A stretch of 30,921 bases of DNA. Origin: Mycogone perniciosa (Eukaryota > Ascomycota > Sordariomycetes > Hypocreales > Hypocreaceae). The notes under the pieces are model-generated. The model saw only the letters and a program-made list of their open reading frames with translations, was not told the DNA's origin and did not search any database. A program made the translations under genes and the position numbers. The stretch is taken from contig JAOALB010000279.1 of NCBI GenBank assembly GCA_025331125.1, positions 1 to 30,921 of the forward strand, read 5' to 3'. Positions 1 to 9,671 of this stretch are shown piece after piece; positions within the stretch are counted from its first letter, which is position 1, and every line of letters starts with the position of its first letter.

Positions 1-75
1 AGTGATCATGTTCTTATTGGCCCGTCGTTCCGATATTCTTCCGGACCCGGGCCTTGGCCTGGTCGGGTCGTGACA
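1..75 (-). repeat. Left 75-bp terminal inverted repeat; 5' tip of a Gypsy-type LTR
   Basis: These 75 bases are the exact reverse complement of the last 75 bases of the window. The match stops at base 76 (C, facing T at 30,846). Read on the minus strand from 75 leftwards the sequence begins TGTCACGACCCGACC, the same 15 bases that open the LTR at 1,166. The repeat is therefore most simply the beginning of an LTR that runs out of the window to the left. It is not RIP-mutated and is GC-rich. Whether the outer edge at base 1 is a real element end cannot be seen from here. Confidence 0.85.
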
Positions 76-360
76 CAGAGTGTCAGGACCTCTCGCGAGG
101 CGATGCATTTTCGGGGCCTTTCGCGAGGCAAAGTGTCTTTTATGAGATGATATGTCGGCTATTGCTTCCTAGGAGGCAATATGTTGGCAGCAGAGCTGCG
201 TAGATTTCGTAGCCAGCTTTTAAGGAAGGTAAAGCTCTCCAAATTCCTTCCTCTTTATGTGCTACTAAGGCCCGGTAAACCTAAGCGGAAAGACAGGCCA
301 ATAAGCCTGCAAAAATTACCCCGCATATTAACAAGCCATAACAGCTATTAGTGTAAGAGA
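76..360. other. Non-RIP flank with small palindromes and short direct repeats
   Basis: Ordinary base composition with no convincing gene. The nine bases TCGCGAGGC occur at 93-101 and 121-129. A 20-base near-perfect palindrome (ATTGCTTCCTAGGAGGCAAT, one mismatch) lies at 161-180, and an AAGGAAGG / CCTTCCTC stem surrounds about 220-252. These could be structured non-coding parts of a transposon next to the LTR tip. Composition changes abruptly to RIP-type DNA near 360. Confidence 0.4.
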
Positions 361-484
361 ATTTTTATAGGGGAGAGTTGCCACTAGAATTATATAAGTA
401 TATATAAACTGTAGCTTTATACCTAAACTATACTAACTATTATAAAAAAGACCTAATACTAAAAAAGCTATACTATAAATAGAA

Positions 485-1005
485 GATATAATTAAACTAT
501 ATAAAGAAATATACTTATAACTTAAATTTATTTATAAAAGAATAAGCAAATATATAAATAAAAAATAAATAAAGATATTCTTTAAAGAGAGAGATATAGT
601 CTATTTACTTTAATATATATTAGGCAAAAAAAATTAATATCAAAATATAATTAAGTAATAAATTAAATTTTAAAAAATTAAAGCCTTTTAAAATTATAAA
701 AAAAAATTATAAAAGTTAATTATAAACTTTTATTGTTAAAAAATATTAAACTATACTTAATCTTATATATTTCCTTATTTAAAAAAGTATTATAAAATAA
801 AAATATTAAAGAAGCTATTATAGATAAAATTATAGTTAAAGTTAAAGAACAAGAATATAAAGTTAAAAAGATTTTAATAATAAAATCTAAAGATAAAGAA
901 TATAAATATTTAGTAAAATAGAAAAACTATTTTAATATTAAAAATACCTAGGAATCTATTATAAACCTAACCAACTATTTAATAGAGCTATAACATTTCT
1001 ATTAA
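485..1005 (+). pseudogene. Ty3/Gypsy integrase C-terminus with chromodomain (RIP ghost)
   Basis: Reading plus-strand frames through TAA/TAG gives the end of a fungal Gypsy polyprotein. It runs from the region before the GPY/F motif (KERDIVYLL near 577-603, then LKPFKI at about 678-696), through the beta strands (NYKL, and LILYISLF in place of the usual VFHISLL), to a chromodomain. In the chromodomain YKVKKIL is followed by KYLVK-stop-KNYFNIKNT-stop-ES. The two stops are TAG exactly where the two invariant tryptophans (TGG) of LVKWKGY and NTWEP belong, a direct RIP signature. A single-base frameshift lies in the A run near 699-706. Upstream Gypsy domains (protease, RT, RNase H) are not present in the window, so this is a 5'-truncated element. 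The LTR starting 160 bp downstream in the same orientation is probably its 3' LTR, although no polypurine tract is visible. Confidence 0.85.
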
Positions 1006-1165
1006 GCTCTTGATTTACTAGCGATAGATTAAGTAAATTCCAATTAAATATATTAGCACTACCTAAGGATTATATATCCTTAAGTAGTTATTCTTCTTTA
1101 TATTAGACTTATATAAATTCTACTTAATAAGGCTCCTTTTCTCTTTACTCAGTTTCCTTTATTTC

Positions 1166-1457
1166 TGTCACGACCCGACCATTATAAGAACGTGACATGG
1201 TACATACCCGGAGGAACCTCGGATGGACGAACCAATCAGCATTGGATCACTTGGGTCACCACAAACTAAAGTGATCCCAGTAAGCCAACGGAAGGACTCA
1301 CCATGGATCGTCAGGAAAACCAGTGTGATCCAAGGTGATCCAAGATTATTCCCTTTATATATATACAACTAGCTTGTCACTCATTTAGTATAGTTACTTA
1401 GACAGTCGTTAACCAATTGCATTCACCAGAACCGCCTGTTCTATAGAATCGTGACTA
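1166..1457 (+). mobile_element. Gypsy-type LTR (about 292 bp)
   Basis: Starts TGTCACGACCCGACC and ends near TCGTGACTA, so the ends form the inverted TGTCACGA / TCGTGACA pair typical of fungal Gypsy LTRs, with a small change at the right end. It contains GATC-rich repeats, including a tandem GTGATCCAAG at 1,325-1,344, and a TATA run at 1,356-1,365 that would act as the core promoter in plus orientation. It shares its first 15 bases, and then ATAAGAAC, with the 75-bp window-edge repeats, but lacks a 42-base block found there. It could be the 3' LTR of the chromodomain fragment, a 5' LTR for the frame that follows, or a solo LTR. Confidence 0.7.
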
Positions 1458-1485
1458 TATTACCCTGCTCAGTATTTATCCCTGA

Positions 1486-2187
1486 CCTCTCTGTCAACAT
1501 AAACCCACGAACCTCGGTTTATCCCTTAAGAATCAACCCAACGGCAATTACTGCCAAGGAGCTACGTCAAAAGGTAGACGTAGCCCTTCTCCGACAGCGA
1601 TTAGTACTAGTTCATCTAAGCCTGCACAAGAGCCAGTACCAGTATATCCTTCTTCCGATACGTCCGATTACTTGGTTAAATACGAGTATATACTGGTAAA
1701 TGCGTCTCTTGTGGAAGCAGCACGCCTATTCCTATTATCCTTGTTAGATGCGATTAAAAGGATTCCTGACCCTGGGAAAGAAAATGCCCTTGTGGCTTCT
1801 ATTTCGATGTTATTTCTTAACGTCCGGTCTAAGTTTAGGTATTAAATGGCGTTAAAAGTTATAGAGAATAAAATAGACAATCTTGCTCGAGATTTATTCG
1901 ATATACGCTTAGAAATAATAGCCAGGCTTCGATACCTTTATCTGTCTAGAGGTGCTAAAATACTGCCTAATCCTAAACTTACTTTTTAAAGGTATTGGCA
2001 TAATGTTATTTCGGTAATATTTAGGCCCGAGATCTTAAGTGCAGTTGCAGTAAGCCTTGTATACCAGGATAATCTTAAATAGTGGCGTGATCGCATAGAC
2101 TGTATATAGATGGTAATTTTATATAAGGCTAACGATAAAGCTGAACTTTGCCTATCTATAAGATTAGTTAAAGGGGCTTTAATTTGA
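1486..2187 (+). pseudogene. Lightly RIP-mutated unknown reading frame, possibly Gag-like
   Basis: One plus-strand frame runs from just after a TGA at 1,483 to a TGA at 2,185. It is interrupted only by TAA/TAG at 1,843, 1,987, 2,080 and 2,107, all readable as lost glutamine codons. The first 118 codons are fully open. The product begins with a Ser/Pro/Thr-rich, low-complexity stretch (about 45 residues) followed by a helical, Leu/Ala-rich part (SLVEAARLFLLSLLDAIKR, then a lysine/leucine helix from MALKVIENK). Starting 30 bp after the LTR it occupies the position of gag, but I see no zinc knuckle and do not recognise the family. The increase in RIP density from left to right across this frame is notable. 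Confidence 0.5.
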
Positions 2188-2656
2188 TGTAAACTGTATA
2201 AATAAGATCTGCTTGAATTTCGCTAAGTAAATACTATTCTTTAATTACTTTCCAAACACTGCCTATACTACCTAAATAGATTTCAGTGCCTTTTAGCACC
2301 TTTCTTTACCCACTATATATATTATATTCTGCCTTTAACTGCCTCTCTCTTTTTTTGTCTTTTTTATAGACTTAAATTAAATACTAACGTTAAAATAAGG
2401 TTTAATTATATCCTTTAATTACTTAAAGTATATTCCCGGAACTGCTATTAAAGATAGTGGGCTTATTAAAAGGAAACTATATAAACGGCTAAAGAATGTA
2501 TTAAAGATATCCTTATTAGTAATAAAGATAAAAATAGACTATTAAGGCTTATTCTTTACTTTCTGGTTAATAACTAGATTATATTACCTAGTAAAAGGTT
2601 ATATAGTTTCTAGTATTATATAATTAAAATTAAATAGAGATTAATATTTATTAGAG
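2188..2656. other. RIP-degraded DNA, no readable gene
   Basis: AT-rich sequence with frequent stops in every frame. Short stretches look coding-like but none is continuous enough to support a call. Confidence 0.4.
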
Positions 2657-3925
2657 GGTTGTTTTAACTGTAGGCGATGCGAGAAAATATATTATTTAGC
2701 GAAAAACAACTTTGCTATAGCATTTTTCGACGTCCTTCTGCTTACTGCGTCTAGAGGTCTAATAGTAATCTAAGGTCGTTATATTAATATTATCCTGGCA
2801 GCTATGCAATTTTACTGGCGATGCTATAGCCTTTAATTAAGAGAGCAGGATAAATGGAAAAGAGGTTTAGGCATTCTATATAATCCTTAAAGTGCCCGAC
2901 TTTATAGAAGCGGGGAGTTAAGTATAAATGCCTTAAAAGTGCAAAACCTGTTGTTAGTATATAATATATGCTCTTTAGGACGATAACATCTAAGATTAGA
3001 TAGTTACTCTAAATACTTTAACAGTATACGGAATATATTTATCCCTGGTCCGAGCCAGAATAATGCAGGTTAAAATATCTATACAGGTTAATGAGATTAT
3101 CAGTTAGCTAGGTTTATAAATCTCTACAGCGTTAACTAATAGTATTAACTACTAGCATTAAGCTTATTATACCTGCTTTTATTGCTAATTAACTATATTT
3201 TTAAGGCTTATATACACTAAAGTTTATTAGGCGACTTTATCTAGTCTAGCGAAATACAGTAAAGGAAATATTAATAAAGGTTAATAGTGTAGGTGTATAT
3301 AATTAAAGGGCGATACTCTTATATATAACTGTTTAGAAGTTACATTATAGCGTTACTAGTAAAGCTTTAATTGCAGAAACTATTACTTTATATACCAGGA
3401 TACTTAATAGTAGTCTCAGCTATATATAGATGCAATTTAATTTATTATATTAACCTGGATACGGCGTATAGGAACAGTTCTATATCTGTATATTAAAGTA
3501 AGATATATATTAGCTCGCTAATATCAATCTACCCTACTCTATCAGCTTTAAAAGAGGCAAAATAGCTGTTATCTCCTTTAATAGAGAGAATAATACTATA
3601 TATTATCTTTTAGGACTGGTTTAAACGTTTATATAAACCGATATCCTCCCAAGTAAAGCTTGCTTTTATACTAGTTAGTGACTATTATTTTTATATTTAC
3701 CTCTCTTTTAATCTTAAACTTGCCCTAGTTATCCGTTATACGATTAACTTATCGTTAACAAAGCTTTACACTCCTAGTTATATATACCTAAACTACTGTA
3801 TTATATCTTGCCTATCCTATTTTAAAAGCGCACTTTCACATAAGGCCAAAGGCATAATATATAGAACCAAAAAATAGTATCTAATACTGTCTTTAGCACT
3901 ATTTATTTTTAGGTATCCTTTTTAA
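2657..3925 (+). pseudogene. Ghost of a long unrecognised protein, probably membrane-associated
   Basis: A single frame (first base 2,657) can be followed for about 420 codons, with stops almost only of the TAA/TAG type expected from CAA, CAG and TGG. From about 3,640 to 3,920 only one stop interrupts some 95 codons. The amino end (CRRCEKIYYLAKNNFAIAFF) is followed by TASRGLIVI and GRYINIILAAMQFYWRCY. A very hydrophobic segment near 3,149-3,190 (LLALSLLYLLLLLINYIF) could span a membrane. The frame ends a few bases before the BCS1-like ghost on the same strand. I do not recognise the family; hydrophobicity may be inflated because RIP turns Pro, Ser and Thr codons into Leu, Phe and Ile. Confidence 0.45.
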
Positions 3926-5340
3926 ATATATTTTTCCCCGGCCTAAGTGTTGCATTAAGCTATATTTATCCTCTAGTATCCGGCAACCTTTATATTAGTG
4001 CTTAACTGCTCTGCGCCTATAGCCTAATCGCCTTTCTGCTTAAGTTCGCCTATAAATATACTATACAGATTATAAAAGATTACCTCAGCTCATCTAATTC
4101 TTTAATCTACCCTTCTATTTATAGCCTTAACTATTTGCAGCATTTATATTTTATATATCTAGTAAAGATAAGATATATAATATGCTTTATAGCTGGATTT
4201 AATTTTAGTCTTTTATAATATACACCCGATTAACTTTTATAGTATTAGGAAAAGAATCTAGGAGATCTGCGTAAAGCCGACTAATAAAAAAGATTTTACA
4301 ATATATACTATAGAATATAAAGAAATTATTCTAGTATAAGGGTAAGCTTTTTTATATATACTTTAAAGAGACTAAATTATAGCAGGATAAAAAACTTTTA
4401 ATTACTTATTTCGGAATATCTTTAAAAATATTAAAAAAGCTTTTTAATAAATATAAAACTTTATATAAAGAAAAGACTTTAAAGAAAACTATAGTTTATA
4501 AAAATTAAAATAGCTAGACTTTTACTATAACTTAAGATTAAAGATATATAGATATTATTATTTTACTTAAATATATTAAAAGGGATTTTCTAAAAGAAAT
4601 TAAAAAGTATTTTAACCTTAAAGCGCAGAGCTAGTATATTAACTATAGCCTACTATATTAGTATAGCTATTTACTTTATAATTGGCTGGGGATAAGTAAA
4701 TTAAGCTTTTACTTTATAGTTACTAGGTATTTTAATCTTAATATTTATATTCTAAACCTAGCTGCTATAGATAATATAACTTTTAATAAGCTATTTTAAA
4801 AACTTCCCTTATAATATATTATTTTATTAAAGGATATTAATGCAATTAAGACTATATAAAGCTATATAAATAAAAAGGTTAATAAAAAAGATTAAAGGCC
4901 GAAACCTAGGTTTATAATACTCTTTAGCCTTTTTAATATAATAAATAATATAGCTTTTTAAAAAGGCTGTATTTTAATTATAATAATAAATTATATTAAG
5001 TATTTTAATAAAGTTTTTATTTAACTAGGTTAAATAAATAAAAAGATTAAATTTAAGTTTATTAATTAAAATATATTAAAAAGGCTATTCCGCTTTATTT
5101 ATAAGCCTATAATAAGTAAAGTTAAAGCTAGAAAGGCTAGCTGAGATAATAATTATATTATTAAGAAATTAATAAAGAGTTTTATTAATAAAGTGCTTAA
5201 AATAATATTTAGCTTAGCGCAGTTTTTAGTATTTCTGTTTAAATATAGAAATTTACTTTAAAAAGCAGTAAATAGTATTTTAAAGTAAGTTAAAGGTAAA
5301 GGGGAAAAATATATTCTATTAAGTAATTTAATATAAAGAA
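3925..5340 (+). pseudogene. BCS1-like mitochondrial-type AAA ATPase (RIP ghost)
   Basis: BCS1-type proteins are AAA ATPases with an N-terminal transmembrane helix and a BCS1_N domain; in mitochondria the founding member assembles complex III, and fungi carry many paralogues. The start resembles the family (IFFPGLSVALSY near 3,928-3,963), followed by a hydrophobic helix (about 3,985-4,050). A frame change occurs near 4,100, then YNMLYSWI (BCS1_N) at about 4,173. From there one frame runs through the AAA domain. The Walker A loop near 4,680-4,703 reads LGISKLS instead of PGTGKSS, and Walker B near 4,818-4,841 reads ILLKDINAI instead of VLLEDIDAV. Every change is a C-to-T or G-to-A effect. IYILNLAAID, the sensor region (IIIINYIKYFNKVFI) and a C-terminal FSLAQFLVFLFKYRN (FSPAE...FLLEH in the family) follow. 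Numerous Q/W codons are stops, so the gene is dead. The exact start and any introns are unresolved. Confidence 0.85.
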
Positions 5341-5538
5341 TAAGTAAGGCAAGTAAAAGTAGACTAGATTATAAATTTACTATAAATAACCTGTTTTATT
5401 GCGTTAAAGACTAATGCAATATAGAGGAAAGTAAAAGAATCTAGGAGGATTATATTTATTAGTAGATAAGCGGGGGGGTAGTAGGTAGAGAGTAGAAGGG
5501 TGACTGTATTAATCTCTTTAAAGTAGTTAATTAATTAA

Positions 5539-6672
5539 TTAGCTCTTACTTGGAAGCAGCTGTTCTTTTATATATCCTTTTACCTGCAGCTATGCCCAGC
5601 TAATAAGGTCTAGTAAACAACTAATATATCCTGAAAGACAACCCACTTCTCCTTATTATTAAATTAGGGCCAGCTATTCCTATAGCACCCGCTTTATATT
5701 AGTCTACTTCCTATATATATATATCAGGGTATATATTTTATTAAAGGTATATAGAAATATATATTATAAATAGTGGTAGTTACCTTATTTATAAATAGTA
5801 AAGCGAAAAGTTTTATAGGCGATTAAGGCTATCAATTATTAGCCTAGCTGCAAGGGTATAAGGAAGAGGGTATATAGGTTATAGTAGCTAAAGAATGCTA
5901 GACTATAGCAGGGATCTATAAAAGTATCGCTAAACGTAAAGATATATAGTTAATTGAAGCTATCTTAAAGAGAAGAAATAAAAGGAAAATAATTAAGCAG
6001 CTTAAAGGCAGTATGTAAGATATTATATAACTATAAATAGCAGAGCTGTATATTATTCTTTCTGTTCCTTTATTTGCAGTATATAAAGTAGTAGATAGAA
6101 TTAATATCGACCGATAATACAAGTCTTTATTTATATATAAGAATCAGTTATATATAGTATATATATAATACAGGTTAATTAAATCGCGTTATATACTATA
6201 TATATATATATATCGGTATATGATATTATTAAGCTATATAAAGTTGTATTGCCCGGAATTAGATAAGGACGAATAGAATAGGAAAGGCTTACTTTACCTG
6301 CAGGCCAATCAGGCTTGTCCTTGTCTCTGGCAGCAACTCCGATCTTTAGAACAGGCCATTAGCGTATAGGGGTAGGGTATATGCTACCACTTATAAGCAG
6401 AATCCCGACGCGTCTATTGGTTCGATATCTCTTGCGCGTTCTGGATCGGACATTAACCATCGGATTAGTTAGGCCTTCAGGTTAATAGCGACTTAATATA
6501 ATCGACCCAGTAACAAATGCTAAATATCCTTTCGGCTAAAAATCCTCTTAGTATATAGAGTAGACTTGTCCACTTCTGGCCTTATATAGCTTATACTCTA
6601 AAAGTTATAAAACAGATATTATTTATTTAATGGCCTTAAGCTGCAGGGATTATTCTTAATAATATAAGGTAG
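5539..6672 (+). pseudogene. Ghost of a long unrecognised protein (about 375 codons)
   Basis: One frame (first base of each codon in phase with 5,881) stays readable from about 5,539 to a TAG at 6,670, with stops mainly TAA/TAG in glutamine- or tryptophan-like positions. The middle is basic and helical: AGIYKSIAKRKD, then LIEAILKRRNKRKIIKQLKG (near 5,953-6,012). The last third, around 6,240-6,480, is less mutated and GC-richer, with ANQACPCLWQQLRSLEQAIS and RRVYWFDISCAFWIGH. It lies downstream of the BCS1-like ghost on the same strand. The composition is that of a real soluble protein, but I do not recognise the family. An internal (TA)n run at about 6,185-6,215 is probably a RIP by-product. 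Confidence 0.5.
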
Positions 6673-6780
6673 GCATATAGGCGGAAGCCTTAATAGTTAA
6701 CTAATAGGCATTGCCTATTTTTTAACTATATATAGAGCCGCCGAGGGGGAAAACAGCAAAAATTCAAAAGAACAACCGCT

Positions 6781-7065
6781 TTATGCCTCTATTAACTTAC
6801 GCGTTACCCTTAATAAATCGCAAATCGTCTTTAACGAGTTTGGACTTAGACCTAAACGAATAGCTAAGACTCCACCATTACCATTACCGTCTAACGCGTC
6901 TAAAGTACCCGAAATGTCTTCTATGCCCCGACTATACCGCTCTATTATATTATACCTAACCATATATCCAGACTTATAGAACTATAGAGACCTACCCCTA
7001 TAACTACTAGCAACTAGTAGTCTCTATTACTCTGCAGAACAGGTAAAGATGCTTATATCTGCCAT
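6781..7065 (-). pseudogene. Small minus-strand reading frame of uncertain status
   Basis: From a possible ATG at 7,065 the minus strand reads 94 codons to TAA at 6,781, with two adjacent TAA/TAG and one further TAG near the beginning and none in the last 60 codons. The open part contains DALDGNGNGGVLAIRLGL and ends RVTRKLIEA, which looks natural. However, the plus strand over the same bases also decodes as a glutamine-rich ghost (for example TITITV and NVFYAPTIPL) continuing towards the next frame, so the minus-strand ORF may be a shadow. No family recognised. Confidence 0.3.
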
Positions 7066-7142
7066 AAGTGCAGTATTTATTCTGCTATACAAATACTATA
7101 TATAAGGCAACAAATTCTATAGCCTTAATATATACAGTCCTT

Positions 7143-7667
7143 GGTCTTTATACTAAGGACTGCGTCTTAGTAGATATAATTTATAACCTAATTAGTTTTC
7201 CCTCTAATATATATAATCTAAGCACCCTAGATTCTTAATTAACCCAGATAGCGAAATTGCCGCTATTAAGCGCCCCAGCAAACGTAAAGTCGGGTTAAGA
7301 ACAATATCTACCAAGGCAAGCAGCCAGCATTTATCCTTTCCCTTTAAAGACTAAATTTACCCTATTATCGCCTTCTTCTCTTTATCCAGCCTCTCCTGCC
7401 TAGCCTTTATACGCGGCCGTTACTCCTCTTCCCCCTCCGATATTATTATCAATAACATAAAAAAATCATCAACTATCAATCTCTACACCACTAGCACATA
7501 AAAGTATAATATCATTACCTATTACTACTTTAATAACATTAAAGACTACTACTACACTACAACACCTTTACTTAAAATAAACGCTATCACTTATCCTTTT
7601 AGTATATAATCTAAAATGCCGTTTTTATAATAAACTAGCGCCTATTTACATTCTACTAGTAAAATAA
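7143..7667 (+). pseudogene. Ghost reading frame with Pro/Ser/Thr-rich low-complexity region
   Basis: A plus-strand frame from about 7,143 to TAA at 7,665 has few stops (175 codons). It reads a lipophilic start (DCVLVDIIYNLISF), then a proline/serine-rich stretch (SPSSLYPASPAQPLY, TPLPPPILL) typical of disordered fungal linkers, and a Leu/Thr-rich end. Pyrimidine-rich DNA in this segment helps keep stops rare, so the coding case is moderate. Frame 7,230-7,330 in a second phase (INPDSEIAAIKRPSKRKVG) also looks coding-like, suggesting a frameshift or intron. No family recognised. Confidence 0.35.
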
Positions 7668-8223
7668 ATAAAGCCTTTAAAAAACCCCTATTACCACTAC
7701 TATATAACTTTTATATACTATTATAGACCTAGGATCCTATAACTTTAGCTATATTATCGATATATATGATTTTTTAGTATATAAATTCAAACCAACTAAA
7801 ACTTATACTATATATATATAGAAGGAAATAAAATAAAATAAAATCTCACTACTTTATACCTTTAGCAGTAGGTAATACTTTAGCTGCCGAAAATAGGATA
7901 TTAAATACTTGCAGAATAGCCTTTAAGTTAGCCTGCCAATAATAATATTAACTTATAAGAAAATATATAAATAAGGAATATAATAAAGAGTGTAAAAGAG
8001 TATAATTAAAAGAAGGAGATTATATAGGCTTTAAAATATATAATAAAGCTTAAAAAGATATATATATATTAATTAAAGTTGCCTTTTTAGCTAAAGCCGC
8101 TAGGCATTAAATAAATAAATTATAAATTATATATAAAGTGCGAATTACTCTATGCCTTCTTTAAGTTAATTTATATTCCAGTAAATGTCGATATATACAA
8201 TATAATAAGCCTTTTCCTTAATA
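7668..8223. other. RIP-degraded DNA with a weak reading frame
   Basis: Strongly AT-rich. A weak plus-strand frame from about 7,970 (EYNKEC, then KEGDYIGFKIYNKA) continues to about 8,200 with TAA/TAG stops, but it is too damaged for a call. Confidence 0.3.
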
Positions 8224-9087
8224 GTCAGTATATAGTTTTATAAATGTAAGCGGAAGTAAACTAATAACCTATACTGCTAACCTTTAGCGATAAATTTACT
8301 ATATATAATATCCGCTATCTATATAATAACTTATCTACTATATTGCAAGTCTATATTAGGCTTATTAATACTAGCCACTTTACTTTATAGGTTAGTAACA
8401 TTCCTATATAAGTTCTATTTCTGTCAGGCTTCTTATATAATAATACTGCTAATACTATAAACTAGGCCGCTTACTATTAGTACTATAACGCTATACGTTA
8501 TATATATATTACTCGCCCTTTCCGCCGCGCATATCAGCCTCTATAACAACTGTCCCCAGGTCAGTAGAATAGCCCTTAAGCACAGTACTGCCACTATAAG
8601 TGGCTTATATAAGGCCATCAGCTCTTTCTCGCGTAATACTTCCAATACTGTCCTAGCGGCAGCTTTTATACTCTCCTAGCAGGCGACAGATAGGTAGGCT
8701 TTAGATATCGGCAACTGTCAGTAAGTGGTATATAGCTTATAACGTATATAATTTTAGCAGGGAGTTGCATATATAAAGCGTTTGCGCGGTAGGAAACATT
8801 ATAAAATAGAACTATACGGTGTTCTGGAATATAGTTAAGGCAGGCAGGCTTAGATTATTGAGAAAATGCATAGATAGCAGACCTAACTACGCTTCTGTGC
8901 TTTTCCGTACAATAACGCGAAACTAGATATATACTTCCCCCTTTTTAATCGCCTTTACCTAAAGCCCTTAAAAGCAGAAGAATCTGATGCTGGAGTGGGT
9001 AGTTATTATTAAAGCTTTAGCGTAAAAGAATTAAAAGACTATAACCAATATCGACCATCCTTTTTCTAAACCTTTTTCCCTAGCTAA
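8224..9087 (+). pseudogene. Ghost resembling the middle homology region of fungal Zn2Cys6 regulators
   Basis: A continuous frame of about 287 codons ends at TAA 9,085. Part of it (8,520-9,000) is comparatively GC-rich and lightly mutated. After a hydrophobic helix it reads LLALSAAHISL, then ALKHSTATISGLYKAISSFS and NTVLAAAFILS followed by QQATD (stop codons read as Q; WQATDW would be the unmutated form). The pattern 'ALSA.HL ... A ... A ... NSDAVLAAS.LLSWQATDW' is one I associate with the C-terminal helical region of some fungal zinc-cluster transcription factors. No Zn2Cys6 cluster could be read upstream, so the assignment is tentative. The end of the protein (ESDAGVGSYYQSFSVKELKD) is hydrophilic. 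Confidence 0.4.
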
Positions 9088-9185
9088 AATTTACAGAAAG
9101 GCGCTTAATACTTTTATTATTTTTTATTTACACTTTTGCAGGCTCTTTTAAGCTTTATTTACGTTTCTATTTCTCTTTTACACCC

Positions 9186-9671
9186 TAAGTAGAACTGCGT
9201 TCTCCTGACAGGGCAGCCAAGAATGAGGATATTAACCAGATCGTGGCTTCTGCTTTCTTAACGTTTACTGCAAAGATTGTACTGATTTTCTGGCTTTTCT
9301 TCCTGGTTATTTAAGCTTTAAGTTACTCCGCCCGGTTATTATTGGCATACTGGATTATCTTATCAGCTTTTACTGGAACAAAGATTAGACGTTGGCCCTT
9401 TATAATATATCGGACATTATCGGGTAGTCGGATCTATAGTATCTCTATAATAGTAGTTTAATTTATTGTCTGCGGCAAAGGCATTATCTGTTCCTATTAT
9501 AGAGGATAGACAACTTATATAGGCATAGCTATCCCAATTAAGCTATTGCGACTAAATCCTATAAATAGCCTATATATTCTCGCTATATTATATATTATTA
9601 TTTAGGTAGCTTTGCGCATTAAGTATAGTATTAGCCTCCTAAGCTCGGATAATAAAATATTAGTAATTTAA
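9186..9671 (+). pseudogene. Ghost of a small unrecognised, partly hydrophobic protein
   Basis: One frame reads from about 9,186 to TAA at 9,669 with four internal stops. A charged start (RSPDRAAKNEDINQIVASAF) precedes two hydrophobic segments (KIVLIFWLFFLVI near 9,270-9,310 and ARLLLAYWIILSAF near 9,330-9,372) that could be membrane helices. It lies about 100 bp after the preceding ghost on the same strand, in a different phase, so it could be a 3' exon or a separate gene. Family not recognised. Confidence 0.35.

Noticed and set aside
1168..1368. Minus-strand open frame of 66 codons
   Set aside because: It lies entirely inside the LTR and reads across its repeats; LTRs of this type do not encode protein.
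5916..6122. Minus-strand open frame of 68 codons rich in Ile/Leu/Tyr
   Set aside because: It is antisense to the well-supported plus-strand ghost containing KSIAKRKD and LIEAILKRRNK; its hydrophobic composition is a by-product of TA-rich DNA.
6170..6225. TA dinucleotide run as a possible telomere- or centromere-type signal
   Set aside because: It sits inside a readable ghost frame and is explained by RIP plus slippage.
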